NCBI GenBank assembly: GCA_949825065.1
Contig: OX463848.1
Coordinates: 32,455,491-32,519,490 of the forward strand
Direction of reading: 5' to 3'
DNA from: Odontocerum albicorne
Taxonomy: Eukaryota > Arthropoda > Insecta > Trichoptera > Odontoceridae
Length of the DNA: 64,000 bases
The notes beneath the pieces are model-generated. The model was not told the origin of the DNA and searched no databases. It saw only the letters and a program-made list of their open reading frames with translations. Positions 55,205 through 64,000 of this stretch are shown piece by piece (position 1 is the first letter of the stretch; each line of letters begins with the position of its first letter). Made by a program: the position numbers and the translations under genes.

Positions 55205-55310
55205 ACGATTACGCCTTGGACTTCCGTGTAAAAAGTCGCTGGTTCGAACCTCGCACTGTGCTCCCCTCGAATGAACCAAGCATTTTTCTGTAAAGTGTTT
55301 GGGTGATTTC
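55205..55310 (+). mobile_element. SINE D copy
   Basis: GGACTTCCGTGTAAAAAGTC, CTGGTTCGAACCTCGC (box B) and CTGTGCTCCCCTCGAATG match 29535-29640 (minus). The later part has GTTTGGGTGATTTC. Confidence 0.68.
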
Positions 55311-55559
55311 AATCAATGATTTCGGTCCTATATATTGTTATAAAAATAACTCAAATTGATACGTGGTATTGTATCATTACACACTGAAAGAAGTTTAGAG
55401 TAAACGGCGCTTTACAGAGTGGTTTAATTTAACAAAATAGATTGAGTAAAGATATGTTATATCCTCTGGTTATTTAATATTTATACATATTCATGTCTGA
55501 AGGAATAACAAAAGTCAATGAGTGGCATATAGATGTCAAATGGTAATGTTTTTGGTAAT

Positions 55560-56415
55560 GTCTATGTTAACATGGTAGTGTTTGTGGAGAATGAGGATGA
55601 ATAACGGAGTTCGATAAGTAAATTGAGATTAAGGTCTGAGAATGAATATTGCATTACCCAAAATCATTACCAATTACCCAAAATAATAACTCTTTACCCA
55701 AAATCATTACCCATTACCCAAAATCATTACCCATTATCCAAAATAGCAGAAAAGTGTGAAAGGAAAAGTGAATGTGATATATGGGTGAGCAAAGAAAGAT
55801 TCGATCATGCTAGGGAATTCCGCTATTAAGTCAATATTTTCTCAGATGATGGAAAAGTTTTGAGAGATATCAAATAGCATGTAGCACTAGGAAACAAAGT
55901 CTAAACACGTTAACATATAAACTCAAACCAGGGTACCAAAATCTACAAATATGATAATCCACAACAGTATTCTAGTAGCAATGTATGGAAGTGAAAGGTG
56001 AACGTGGTAATAGAACAAGTACCAAATAAACAGAGAAGAGCATACGGGTGGCAATATATGACAGAATACGGTATTAACTGTTAAGGGATGAATATGAATT
56101 TAAGGCTAATGTATTTAATGAGATGAGGAAGAGAAATTTGAGTTGGTTTGAGTATGTAGTACGAATGAATGAAGAAAGATTAACAAAACGAATAAACAGT
56201 GATACTGTGAATAAAAGGGTTTAAATAGGAAGACCTAGAAAAGTATGGTTGGATTAAATCAATGAAATTTTGAAAGAGATCAAAACAGTGAATTTGTAGG
56301 AGCTGTATATATGTAGAAAAGGTGTATGTTGTGCGTCATGATAAGAATGTCTGGTGCTCTGTCATTCTGCCTACCACGAAAGCGAGACGGTGCGATGGTA
56401 TGTATGTATGTTATG
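55560..56415 (+). mobile_element. LINE group 1, longest copy by extent
   Basis: Pieces in order: KLRLRSENEYCITQ, KERFDHAREFRY then VNIFSDDGKVLRDIK (the Y-lG-iFSDDGk motif), SILVAMYGSER (mYGsE-W), RDEYEFKANVFNEMRKRNLS, WFEYVVRMNEERLTKRIN, GRPRKVWLD and a 3' tip with CATTCTGCCTACCACGAAAG. Stops are many. A minisatellite (55655-55746) sits inside. Confidence 0.88.
55655..55746 (+). repeat. Minisatellite of TTACCCAAAAT-type units
   Basis: ATTACCCAAAATCATTACC and variants (ATTACCCAAAATAATAACTC, TTTACCCAAAATCATTACCC) repeat with a period near 20 bp, about 4-5 times. Confidence 0.88.
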
Positions 56416-57004
56416 CCTTGATTTATTATCCTACGAGTTTTAGCATATTTGTGAATTATGAAAATTATTTTCAATGCGTACATTCTTGAACTAAAAACGC
56501 CAAAATCCTTGAAAAATTGCTCACTTGGCTTATCCCGAAGGCTTTTTCAAGATACTCTTGATAAAAAGTAAATGTATCTTCTCAATTCTATCAATTATAG
56601 TTTAAGATGTATGAATCGAGGTTAATCTATGTAGGATTTAACTGGTACATGATCCTTCAGTTTACATATTTAATGAGACTTTGGAAAGCAGGGAGATGCG
56701 AGATTCCCGTGGTTTGTCAAGGTGTCCCCGGTTAACCACATCAAAAGCAATGTCATAAATAATTGAAAAGCATGTAGAATCTCGACCTTCTTCATTTACT
56801 TATTACAATACATGGATTTGGCATCACAAAGAAAATATTTTTTTCAAAACATTTAATATTTAAAATTTGTATTAGAGATGAGTTCGTTGACTTTATATTT
56901 GTTTGGCCGCAGCACGGAAACAACCACACTGATATAATATTTTAAAAACATTCTGACAGAATGAGTTTGATGAAAAAAAAAGTGTTTCAATTGAATTGTG
57001 TTAC
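56416..57004. other. Unassigned stretch
   Basis: No supported feature. Confidence 0.4.
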
Positions 57005-57882
57005 TTGATATTATACTGTACTATTTTTACTCGCATATAATTTCGCTAAACAGGATATAATGAAAAGAGCTTTTATGTATTTTAATTAAATAGTGCCAAT
57101 TAATATCACACAATACTGATATTTTATGACATTTCGATTGACTAGTGTTGATGAAATAATATTTATTTCAATTTAATAATACAAATTGATATTATGTGTA
57201 CATGACACCGATATTTTAAGAACATGCCAACAGACTGGGTTTAATGACATTTGGTGTTTCAATTAAATAGTGCCAATTGACATTATACGATACTTTAATT
57301 TTTATAACATTTCAACTGACTGGTTTTGATGAAATAATATGTATTTTAATTTAATAGTTTTAATTTATATTATACAATACCGATATTTTTATAACATTTC
57401 GAAACACTATGATTAAATTTTATGTATTTCAATGAAATAGTGCCAACTGATATTATACGGTACTGATAATTTTATAACATTTCGACAGACTGGGTTCGAT
57501 GAAATTTTGTGAATTTCAATGAAATAGTGCCTTCTGATATTATACGATACCGATATTTTTATAACATTTCGACAGACTAGGTTTAATTAAATTTTGTGTA
57601 TTTCAATGAAATAGTGCCAACTAATATTAAACGATACTGATATTTTTATAACATTTCGACATACTGGGTTTGGTGACATTTTTGTGTATTTCAATGAAAT
57701 AGTGGCAACTGATATTATACGATACTGATTTTTTGAAACATTTTTGACATACTGGGTTTGATGACATTTTTGTGTATTTCAATGAAATAGTGCCAACTGA
57801 TATTATACGATACTGATATTTTTTATAACATTTTGACAGACAGGGTTTTGATTAAATTTTTGCGTATTTCAATGAAAATAAC
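57005..57882 (+). repeat. About 87-bp tandem repeat, 9-10 copies
   Basis: The segment TTTCAATGAAATAGTGCCAA then CTGATATTATACGATACTGA recurs with starts of TAGTG at 57091, 57268, 57438, 57525, 57612, 57700 and 57788, and diverged units between them (near 57177 and 57355). Spacing is 83-91 bp. The last four units are the most alike, the first ones the most diverged. The array ends where an antisense LINE begins. Confidence 0.95.
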
Positions 57883-57887
57883 ATATT

Positions 57888-58112
57888 TATTCCACGTCTC
57901 TCGCTGGCTCTCATAGTTCTTGTCTCCGTGACGTACATGAATACTGCGAAGACGAAAGACTTAACTAGGCGCATTTAAATCTTGATGGTGATGGTTCCAC
58001 TCTTCCACACCTCTTTCAGCTTTGACATTGTTTTTTTTTTTTGCCGTTTCAATTCTTCTTTTCACCTCAGCCTCGCATCATCTATTGTTGGTAATACTGG
58101 AGCCTAAATAAA
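57888..58112 (-). mobile_element. LINE group 2 fragment, antisense
   Basis: On the minus strand: TTTAGGCTCCAGTATTACCA, GATGCGAGGCTGAGGTGAAA, then AATGTCAAAGCTG and TAGTTAAGTCTTTCGTCTTC and GAGCCAGCGAGAGACGTGG. It aligns in order with 51877-52095. A 12-T run (58030-58041) interrupts. Confidence 0.88.
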
Positions 58113-58670
58113 CGAAGAAAAAGAATTCAACTAATAAATACACCTTTTATTTCCTTGCTTTGTACATTTATTCGATAATTTAAATAAGCTAAAATTTTGT
58201 ATGGTGGTTTTGAATCGTTTAAGCAAATGTACGTTTTTAATATCGTATATAAGTTTTGGTAAGATTTTGATTTAAAATGCACAACTTATGTCTTGATACA
58301 TCTTCTTGAAGGATTTTTCGTATTTATCCTATCCGAAATATCAACTCCTTAACCTAAAGTTTGGATGTTACTTGAAATATTCCGTGAACTTGGCTTGAAT
58401 TTCGTCGGAATACTGATAACCTACTCCAGCGCAGGATATCTCGCAGGATATCTATTCTATCAAAAATTGTTGGGATACGTTAGGGACTTCGGGGAACAGA
58501 GGTTAAATACTTTGTCACGGATCAGGTTATAGTTTAACTTGACGACAATAAACTATTCTTAACCATGTCGAATTTTTCAAAACATATGTCTTTGTCCATG
58601 AAGTCAGCATTGTGTTTTAGCACAAACATCATCTCAGGTTCGATTTTAGGCGGATACATTTCCTTATTTG
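58113..58670. other. Unassigned, small direct duplication
   Basis: GCAGGATATCT occurs twice at about 58432 and 58444. No gene supported. Confidence 0.45.
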
Positions 58671-58894
58671 ACTATAGTTCGGAAATTCTAGGATGAGTCC
58701 TGTGACAGCTCACAAATTTGCCCCAATACAACCTTATAAAATGTATTTACCTAAATAACTTGCTATTTATTAGAATTGAGGCTTATATTAACGTTGATAA
58801 AATAATTAAAATTACTGAACATCGTTACAAGGTTGTATTGGGGCAAATTTGTGAGCTGCCACAGGACTCATCCTAAATTTTTCTGAACTATAGT
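58671..58894. repeat. Inverted-repeat element, about 66-bp arms, 224 bp
   Basis: Left arm 58671-58736 (ACTATAGTTCGGAAATTC ... GGATGAGTCCTGTGACAGCT ... AATACAACCTT) pairs with right arm 58827-58894. There are about five mismatches; a 90-bp AT-rich spacer separates them. It looks like a small MITE or snap-back element. No clear target-site duplication. Confidence 0.9.
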
Positions 58895-59009
58895 TTAAAT
58901 TTCAGACTTTTGAAATATGAATCGTTCAAGCTTATTTATTTAAAATTTTAGTAGTTTTCTTTTTAAATTTTCCCTGGTTTTCCTTTAAGACTTTTTGAAT
59001 ATCAATTGT

Positions 59010-59115
59010 TCTAGTTTGTTTATTTAAAATTTCACAGTAAACACCAGTATGCGGGGTAATTACCAGGTAGCAATCTCTTTCAGCAAACCAGACAAAAGTA
59101 AATAAAGGAAGTTTA
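59010..59115 (-). mobile_element. SINE A body fragment
   Basis: On the minus strand: TTTTGTCTGGTTTGCTGAAA, GAGATTGCTACCTGGTAATT, and CCCCGCATACTGGTGTTTAC. No head. Diverged. Confidence 0.5.
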
Positions 59116-59889
59116 AGGATCACGAAAAAATATTCAAAGATTATTCATCTTTACAAAATTTTATGAATAATTTACATAGTAAAAGTGAAAACATCATTAT
59201 TCAAAGGAAAGGACTGGTAGGTGCAGAGGAAAATATCATTCAGGAATAAAATAAGTTATATTGTAGCTTATTAGATGTTATGAACATATATTTTTTTATT
59301 GGATGAAAATTTTTATACACATAAGGTTTAATAAACGATTTTAAATAAAAAAAAAAAAGCTGGAATCCAGATAACACGATTTATCCATTTTTTCTGGGTG
59401 GTTTAAATTTTTGTTTTTATTTATTCTCCATTCTTTTAAAAAAATTCTCTATTCAGGCTCAATGAATACATTTTATACTTTACTCTTATTATTTTAAAAA
59501 TAAAAAAAAAAACATTTTAACCTTTCACTCGACTAGGCAATTATCTATGTCATTTTTCTTCTTCTTGGTTGGAAGCGATTACCGTTTGGCCATCAAGTTG
59601 TCATTTTGTTTTATTTTTACAATAAAGTGTTTAAAACAATTTTATATTCCGTTTGTTTTTTTCTGCGATAAAACTTTGCAAATAGTATTTATTTAAAAAA
59701 AAGAATGAGAGTTGAATCACCCGCTCTCGAGTCTTACAAAACTTTAAAAAATTTCAGACAGAACGAGCGTTTTATTTAATCAACAGTTTCTGTTTTAACT
59801 TTGAACTTAAACGAATAATAAAGTAAAAGTTACCTTCTTTTTTCCGATACTCTTCAGATAAATTGAAGAGACCTTTAAGATAGAAACGT
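59116..59889. other. AT-rich stretch, weak SINE A trace
   Basis: CTTGGTTGGAAGCGATTACC and GTTTGGCCATCAAG near 59564-59600 look like part of a SINE A body. Nothing else seen. Confidence 0.35.
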
Positions 59890-59955
59890 AGAAAACTCGA
59901 CACAGGACTTCTATGGAGAATGTCGTCGGTTCAAATCCCACGCTGTGGGATTTGA
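59890..59955 (+). mobile_element. SINE D head fragment
   Basis: CAGGACTTCTATGGAGAATG, GTCGTCGGTTCAAATCCC and ACGCTGTGGGA parallel the SINE D heads at 29535 and 55205. Confidence 0.5.
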
Positions 59956-60134
59956 AAAGTAAAAATATTTATCTCTTTTACGTCTATTATTTTATAAATA
60001 TTATTTTTAAGTGTTCATTAAATTTTTATTTCGAAAGATAAATACGAAACATCGTTTTTTGTTAGAAATATTTTTTTATAGATGTGAATTGAACGTTTTT
60101 TATATCTTAAATTATACCCTCTTTCTGTTATTCC

Positions 60135-60400
60135 AACAAATACATAAAATCTACGTTTATTGAAAGCAATGTAAAATATATATCCTATAATTACATTGTA
60201 TTGGAGTACAATGTAATTATAGGATATATACGTATTGGACAAAAATATGTATTGGAGATAAAAAGTTATCAAACGGTTTGGTTTTCATCTCATAACATCC
60301 TCACAGTAGGATACATCCCTCGCCAATAGGAGGGTTAGCCTGGCTGCGAGGATATCAGATATTTTAAAGCCCATACCTTTGTACATGAAAAACCATTTTA
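60135..60400 (-). mobile_element. LINE group 11, 3' tail with inner hairpin
   Basis: On the minus strand: AAAGGTATGGGCTTTAAAAT, CAGCCAGGCTAACCCTCC and ACTGTGAGGATGTTATGAGA as in the other two copies; the 3' end has CAATAAACGTAGATTTTATG. A perfect hairpin interrupts it at 60177-60230. Confidence 0.68.
60177..60230. repeat. Perfect hairpin, 24-bp arms, 6-base loop
   Basis: 60177-60200 and 60207-60230 are exactly complementary around the loop TTGGAG. It could form a very stable cruciform or reflect a snap-back replication error. Confidence 0.97.
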
Positions 60401-60867
60401 CAAAAAAAATACAATGAATGTACAGTTATTATAGTAAAACAATAAAAAATGTACAAATATTATCAAAAATAAAAAAAATACACACGCACAAATATACATA
60501 AAAGACCAAATTCACTGTCAGCGTAAAGAATACAAAGAAAATAATAAAAAAATATAATATAAGACCAAATTTTTTAGATAAACTAAATGAAAAATATTTG
60601 ATGACTGTCAGTTTCACTTTTTCATACATATGGTAATGCTGACTGATCTGAAATAAAAAAGAATAGAAAAAAAAATACGACTAGGTAAAAAACAATGAAA
60701 AATTTCTATAAAAGAAGTATTGCGTAAGGAAAGTTTCAATATCTGTAAGTATTATTGAATAAAAAATATAATCATTAAAGTACCATTTTTTTTATATATT
60801 TAATTTAATAAAAATAAAAATCATAAAAAGCATGCATGAATCGATGAAATACAACCGCAGATACCAT
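60401..60867. other. AT-rich stretch up to the gap
   Basis: Long A-rich runs, no feature. Confidence 0.45.
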
Positions 60868-61067
60868 NNNNNNNNNNNNNNNNNNNNNNNNNNNNNNNNN
60901 NNNNNNNNNNNNNNNNNNNNNNNNNNNNNNNNNNNNNNNNNNNNNNNNNNNNNNNNNNNNNNNNNNNNNNNNNNNNNNNNNNNNNNNNNNNNNNNNNNNN
61001 NNNNNNNNNNNNNNNNNNNNNNNNNNNNNNNNNNNNNNNNNNNNNNNNNNNNNNNNNNNNNNNNNNN
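60868..61067. other. Assembly gap (200 N)
   Basis: Exactly 200 ambiguous bases, a round number that suggests a placeholder rather than a measured length. Frames crossing it are artefacts. Confidence 0.99.
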
Positions 61068-61089
61068 TATATATATATATATTATATAT
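61068..61089. repeat. (TA)n at the gap edge
   Basis: TATATATATATATTATATATA directly follows the gap and may be the reason for it. Confidence 0.9.
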
Positions 61090-61212
61090 AAAGTTGAGAA
61101 AGTAACCAAAAAAAATAAAGTAGATGATTCTTTTTTATATTTTTCCATGAATTATAATTAATAACAAAGATACAAAAATTTCCGGCCTGAATAAATAGAG
61201 CATGTATGAACC

Positions 61213-61312
61213 AAAGCAGGCCAGTTACGCGCACCCCATAGTCAGGCGATGTTACCGTAAAAATTTGATACCTCTATCCCCAATAATAAGATGGAAGACG
61301 TGTTGTTTCGTC
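61213..61312 (+). repeat. Dispersed repeat family G
   Basis: AGTCAGGCGATGTTACCGTA and AAATTTGATACCTCTATCCC match 13170-13345. A left extension (GGCCAGTTACGCGCACCCCA) is GC-rich. Confidence 0.6.
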
Positions 61313-61319
61313 CAAACAT

Positions 61320-61760
61320 ACATACTTACATATCATTACGCCGTACCAACAGATCTTTAAACTTTTATATCCAGGCACACAGCTTTTGCTTCGTCACAAC
61401 GACCTCCGTGGCCTAGTTGGTAAGACGCCGCCTATCTTCCAGTCCGGAGGTTGCGGTTTCAATCCCGCTGGAACCCAGATTTTCTAAAAAGGATTTCAAT
61501 CTGGTTTTTACATAAGGCTTCTTTGACATCTTTCTGAGTTGTTGTAATAGATTGCTAAATGACAATAAGCCCGCCGGGCTGTACTTATACGACGAAAGTG
61601 TAATACAATACAATTCATACATTTCGTCATGCACAATCTTCTTTTATTCATACTACTCAGCTTAACTTCTGTCAAAATCAGGTCGAGCCACGTTTTTCTC
61701 GATCAACCTCTTCCACGCACACCTTTCACTTCTGATTTGTATACTCACTTAGTCATTCTT
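61320..61760 (-). mobile_element. LINE group 1 3' end, split by a SINE
   Basis: 61320-61400 (CATTACGCCGTACCAACAGA, CAGGCACACAGCTTTTGCTT) and 61618-61760 (TTTCGTCATGCACAATCTTC, AACCTCTTCCACGCACACC) are consecutive parts of the group 1 3' end, antisense. They are separated by the SINE A at 61401-61615. Compare 9890-10075, where the parts are continuous. Confidence 0.82.
61401..61615 (+). mobile_element. SINE A, best-preserved copy
   Basis: Head: GACCTCCGTGGCCTAGTTGG, TAAGACGCCG (box A region) and GCGGTTTCAATCCCGC (box B). Body: GGATTTCAATCTGGTTTTTA, CATAAGGCTTCTTTGACATC, TGACAATAAGCCCGCCGGGC. Tail: GAAAGTGTAATACAATACAA. It lies within a group 1 LINE, so it inserted later. No clear duplication seen. 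Confidence 0.93.
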
Positions 61761-62514
61761 GTTGTTTCGTAATATGTTTAAATGTTGAAAACTTTTAGTG
61801 TATTGAATTAAGAAGAAAGGCATTCATTAACGTGAAAGTATTTGATTAAGATAGAATAATTTATGAGACTATAAGATTATCAAGTTTTTAAGTTAAATAT
61901 CAACACGGATTTTTCGTATATTTTTTTTATTTATATTTTATTGTTTTTATATATTTTGGTTAAAAATTATTATAATAAAGTATCAAGAGCCATTACTATC
62001 AACTGTAAAGCAGTCTTGAAAATTATGTTTTTTTAACTTGAATAAAATTTATAACAAATTCCCTTGGCAATATAAATCGAATAAAATTGTTGTTGGAAAA
62101 GTTATAAATTTATTTTATATAAACGAGTAATATCCAAAAAACGCCAAAACGACCCCTAAATTCTATAACCCATCATCAATAGAAGGCAGCCCATAATCCT
62201 TTACTGCCTCCACTTGTATGCAGCCCGTTCGGCAGACGGTGATTGATTCGCGTCCTCTGATACACACAACACGTAGTGGCTGTCGCAACCCCCATTGTTC
62301 GGTAAGCCATTTTCCCTTCAATATCCAAGATTTTTTTTATCCCTTCTTCTCCGCCTTATAAATGTCTTGCGGCGGTACTCTCTATAACTCATATGCCGAA
62401 TAGATTTTTTTAAGGAACATGACGTCACTAGTTTTCTTTTTTGAGAAAACTCTAACATAAATAACAGTAGAATTGTTTTTAATTGGATATTTTTTTTGGA
62501 AAATAAACAAATTG
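61761..62514. other. AT-rich stretch, GC-richer patch 62165-62310
   Basis: The patch (CAGCCCGTTCGGCAGACGG) is not assignable. No gene supported. Confidence 0.4.
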
Positions 62515-62718
62515 GTCTAGTAAAAAGACGTCGGTGTTTCAATTTGGGGCTTGCGTGTTCGATTCCCGTCGGAACCTAGATTTTTAAACAAAGGGTTCCA
62601 GTCTGATTTTCACGTACGGCCTCTTTAATATATTTCTGATTGGATGGAAAATATTGCCATGTGGCAATAAATCCGCCAGGTTGTACTGTATATAACGAAA
62701 GTTTAATATAATACAATG
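62515..62718 (+). mobile_element. SINE A copy
   Basis: Box A is degraded (GTCTAGTAAAAAGACG) but box B is good (GTGTTCGATTCCCG). The body has GGTTCCAGTCTGATTTTCAC and GCCATGTGGCAATAAATCCG, and the tail is TTTAATATAATACAAT. Confidence 0.9.
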
Positions 62719-62977
62719 CTGAGATGAAATTCTGAGATATAAAATAATATTATACAACGCCACTTAAACAATAGTTTTTCGACGTTGTGTACATTTTTGT
62801 ATACGTTTTTACAAAACCATATGTTGTAGAGGTGTTGCAACTGGTGTATACATTTTTACAAAACCATAATTCAATAAAAATTATCACTTTTTGAAAAAAT
62901 ATCAGTTACTTAGATTTATATTTTGTGTGTTCATAACAATGAGTGGTATAACTCATACAATGTACGAGTATATATTT

Positions 62978-63137
62978 TCGGACTTGCGTGTTCGATTCCC
63001 GTCGGAACCCAGATTTTTTTAATAAAAGGGTTCTAGTCTGGTTTTACTTCAAGTATCTTTGACATCTTTATAGTTGGTTGGAAGACACTATCACGTGGCC
63101 AAAATCGCCAGGTACTAATGTGTAATATATAATAAGA
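62978..63137 (+). mobile_element. SINE A copy, 5' truncated
   Basis: Starts at GGACTTGCGTGTTCGATTCC (box B). The first half shares CTTGCGTGTTCGATTCCCGT with the previous copy. Body continues GGGTTCTAGTCTGGTTTTAC and CACGTGGCCAAAATCGCCAG. Confidence 0.88.
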
Positions 63138-63164
63138 ACTCACGTAAAGTTGATCAGTGATAAT

Positions 63165-63285
63165 GCAATATCTTTGCATCTCGAGGTAAAGAGTTCGATT
63201 CCCGGTAGTACCTAGATTTTTAAAAAGTTTCCCTCTCTGATTTACCTTAAACATGCTTATAACAAAAGTATAATACAATACAATA
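63165..63285 (+). mobile_element. SINE A copy, internally deleted
   Basis: Box B GAGTTCGATTCCCGG, CCTAGATTTTTAAAAAGTTT, then TGATTTACCTTAAACATGC jumps to the tail AAAGTATAATACAATACAAT. About 90 bp of body is missing. Confidence 0.85.
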
Positions 63286-63544
63286 TGTAAAGTTCAATGA
63301 TTTTACTGATGGTACTTTTTAATATTTTTTCTTCCTTGAAATTACGAACCCTTAAGACTTAGCTTTTAAAACCATTCCTTTATATCTCCCGGTCCTTCGC
63401 GGTCTCACATTTTCAAATATATAAAGTCATTAGAATAATAAATCTATTTTCAACTAAGCTGCTTTCAAAAGATCGTGTATTATACACAATACCACTTGTA
63501 GGCCTTATGTGATCATTTTCCAAAAAGATATTTGAAAACCCTAA

Positions 63545-63665
63545 AGTGTAAGTTGGCCTTGACGTAAGACACTTGACTTTTTTACGGGGGTTTGGGGTAT
63601 CCATGTCTGATAAAAGAGTTTATCTGGCAATAATACTCATTCGCGCCCAGTACATATTAGGTAGC
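63545..63665 (+). mobile_element. SINE B, 5' half
   Basis: CCTTGACGTAAGACACTTGA is a head-like segment, then GATAAAAGAGTTTATCTGGC and AATAATACTCATTCGCGCC as in the start of the SINE B body. The 3' part is missing. Confidence 0.62.
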
Positions 63666-64000
63666 CAATAACAATAAAGAACCTTTCTCTTATTGTAATA
63701 AACTAGTAGACTCAATCTGTGGGAGTATGAAAAATAAAAGAAAGGAAAGGACAAACAACAGTAAATTTTCGAAATATGTCCTGAATTTCTTAAGAACCTC
63801 AAAAAATCAGGACATCTTTCATTGTTAAGTCATGGTTTAGATGGGCGACCAAATAGTTCCAGAGAACGCATTACATAATTTTATTTCAAGATGTTTTTTA
63901 ACAGAAAACATTACATCTATATCTTGATTTACGCGGTAGATAGATTCCAAGAACATACATATCTAGCAATTTCCCTGTTAGAGAAGACAAATAGGATAGA
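63666..64000. other. AT-rich stretch to window end
   Basis: Nothing recognised. Confidence 0.4.

Noticed and set aside
60792..61161. Frames of 109-118 codons on both strands
   Set aside because: They cross the 200-N gap.

Overview
The window looks like intergenic DNA from an arthropod, most likely an insect. It is strongly AT-rich and I find no intact host gene. The evidence for an insect is the repeat content: several degenerate non-LTR retrotransposon (LINE) C-termini of the endonuclease/reverse-transcriptase type common in insect genomes, a mariner with its typical TA-flanked inverted repeats, a Tc1/mariner relative, piggyBac-like and hAT-like ends, and tRNA-derived SINEs. Lineage below arthropod cannot be settled from sequence alone. 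A 200-N assembly gap lies at 60868-61067. Almost all open frames are short; the readable ones are retroelement or transposase remnants.

Layout. 1-10 kb: a LINE fragment at the left edge, a piggyBac-like 5' end (1416-1831), a hAT-like composite element (4459-5740) carrying a 57-bp tandem array and a long hairpin, and a group 7 LINE remnant (7575-8030). 10-20 kb: SINE and LINE scraps, including a SINE split by a 321-bp insertion with a 13-bp target-site duplication (15341-15661). 20-31 kb: a LINE insertion with a 12-bp duplication (20164-20412), a 137-bp six-copy array (23715-24536), and a solo LTR with a GTGG duplication (27053-27439). 33-42 kb: dense tandem arrays, a decayed Tc1/mariner-like element (36770-38362) holding a second solo LTR of the same family in reverse orientation with a TATT duplication (37281-37657), and a deleted mariner (40768-41684) inside a 265-bp tandem repeat. 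42-58 kb: LINE remnants, including an R1/Jockey-type insertion with a 14-bp duplication (49498-50656), and an 87-bp array (57005-57882). 58-64 kb: a 224-bp inverted-repeat element, the gap, and a cluster of same-orientation SINEs.

Names used here are local labels. SINE A and SINE B share a tRNA-like head but have different bodies; SINE C and SINE D are shorter tRNA-like families. LINE groups 1-11 are defined by the peptide motif or 3' tail quoted in each entry. No genes act together as a pathway. The biology is a history of insertion, nesting, internal deletion and tandem amplification. I found no convincing new system; the best leads are the mechanistic ones: arrays containing a transposon end, higher-order array structure, a TG...AA solo-LTR family, palindromic subterminal motifs and an over-represented octamer. 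Boundaries of decayed repeats are by eye and may be off by tens of bases.
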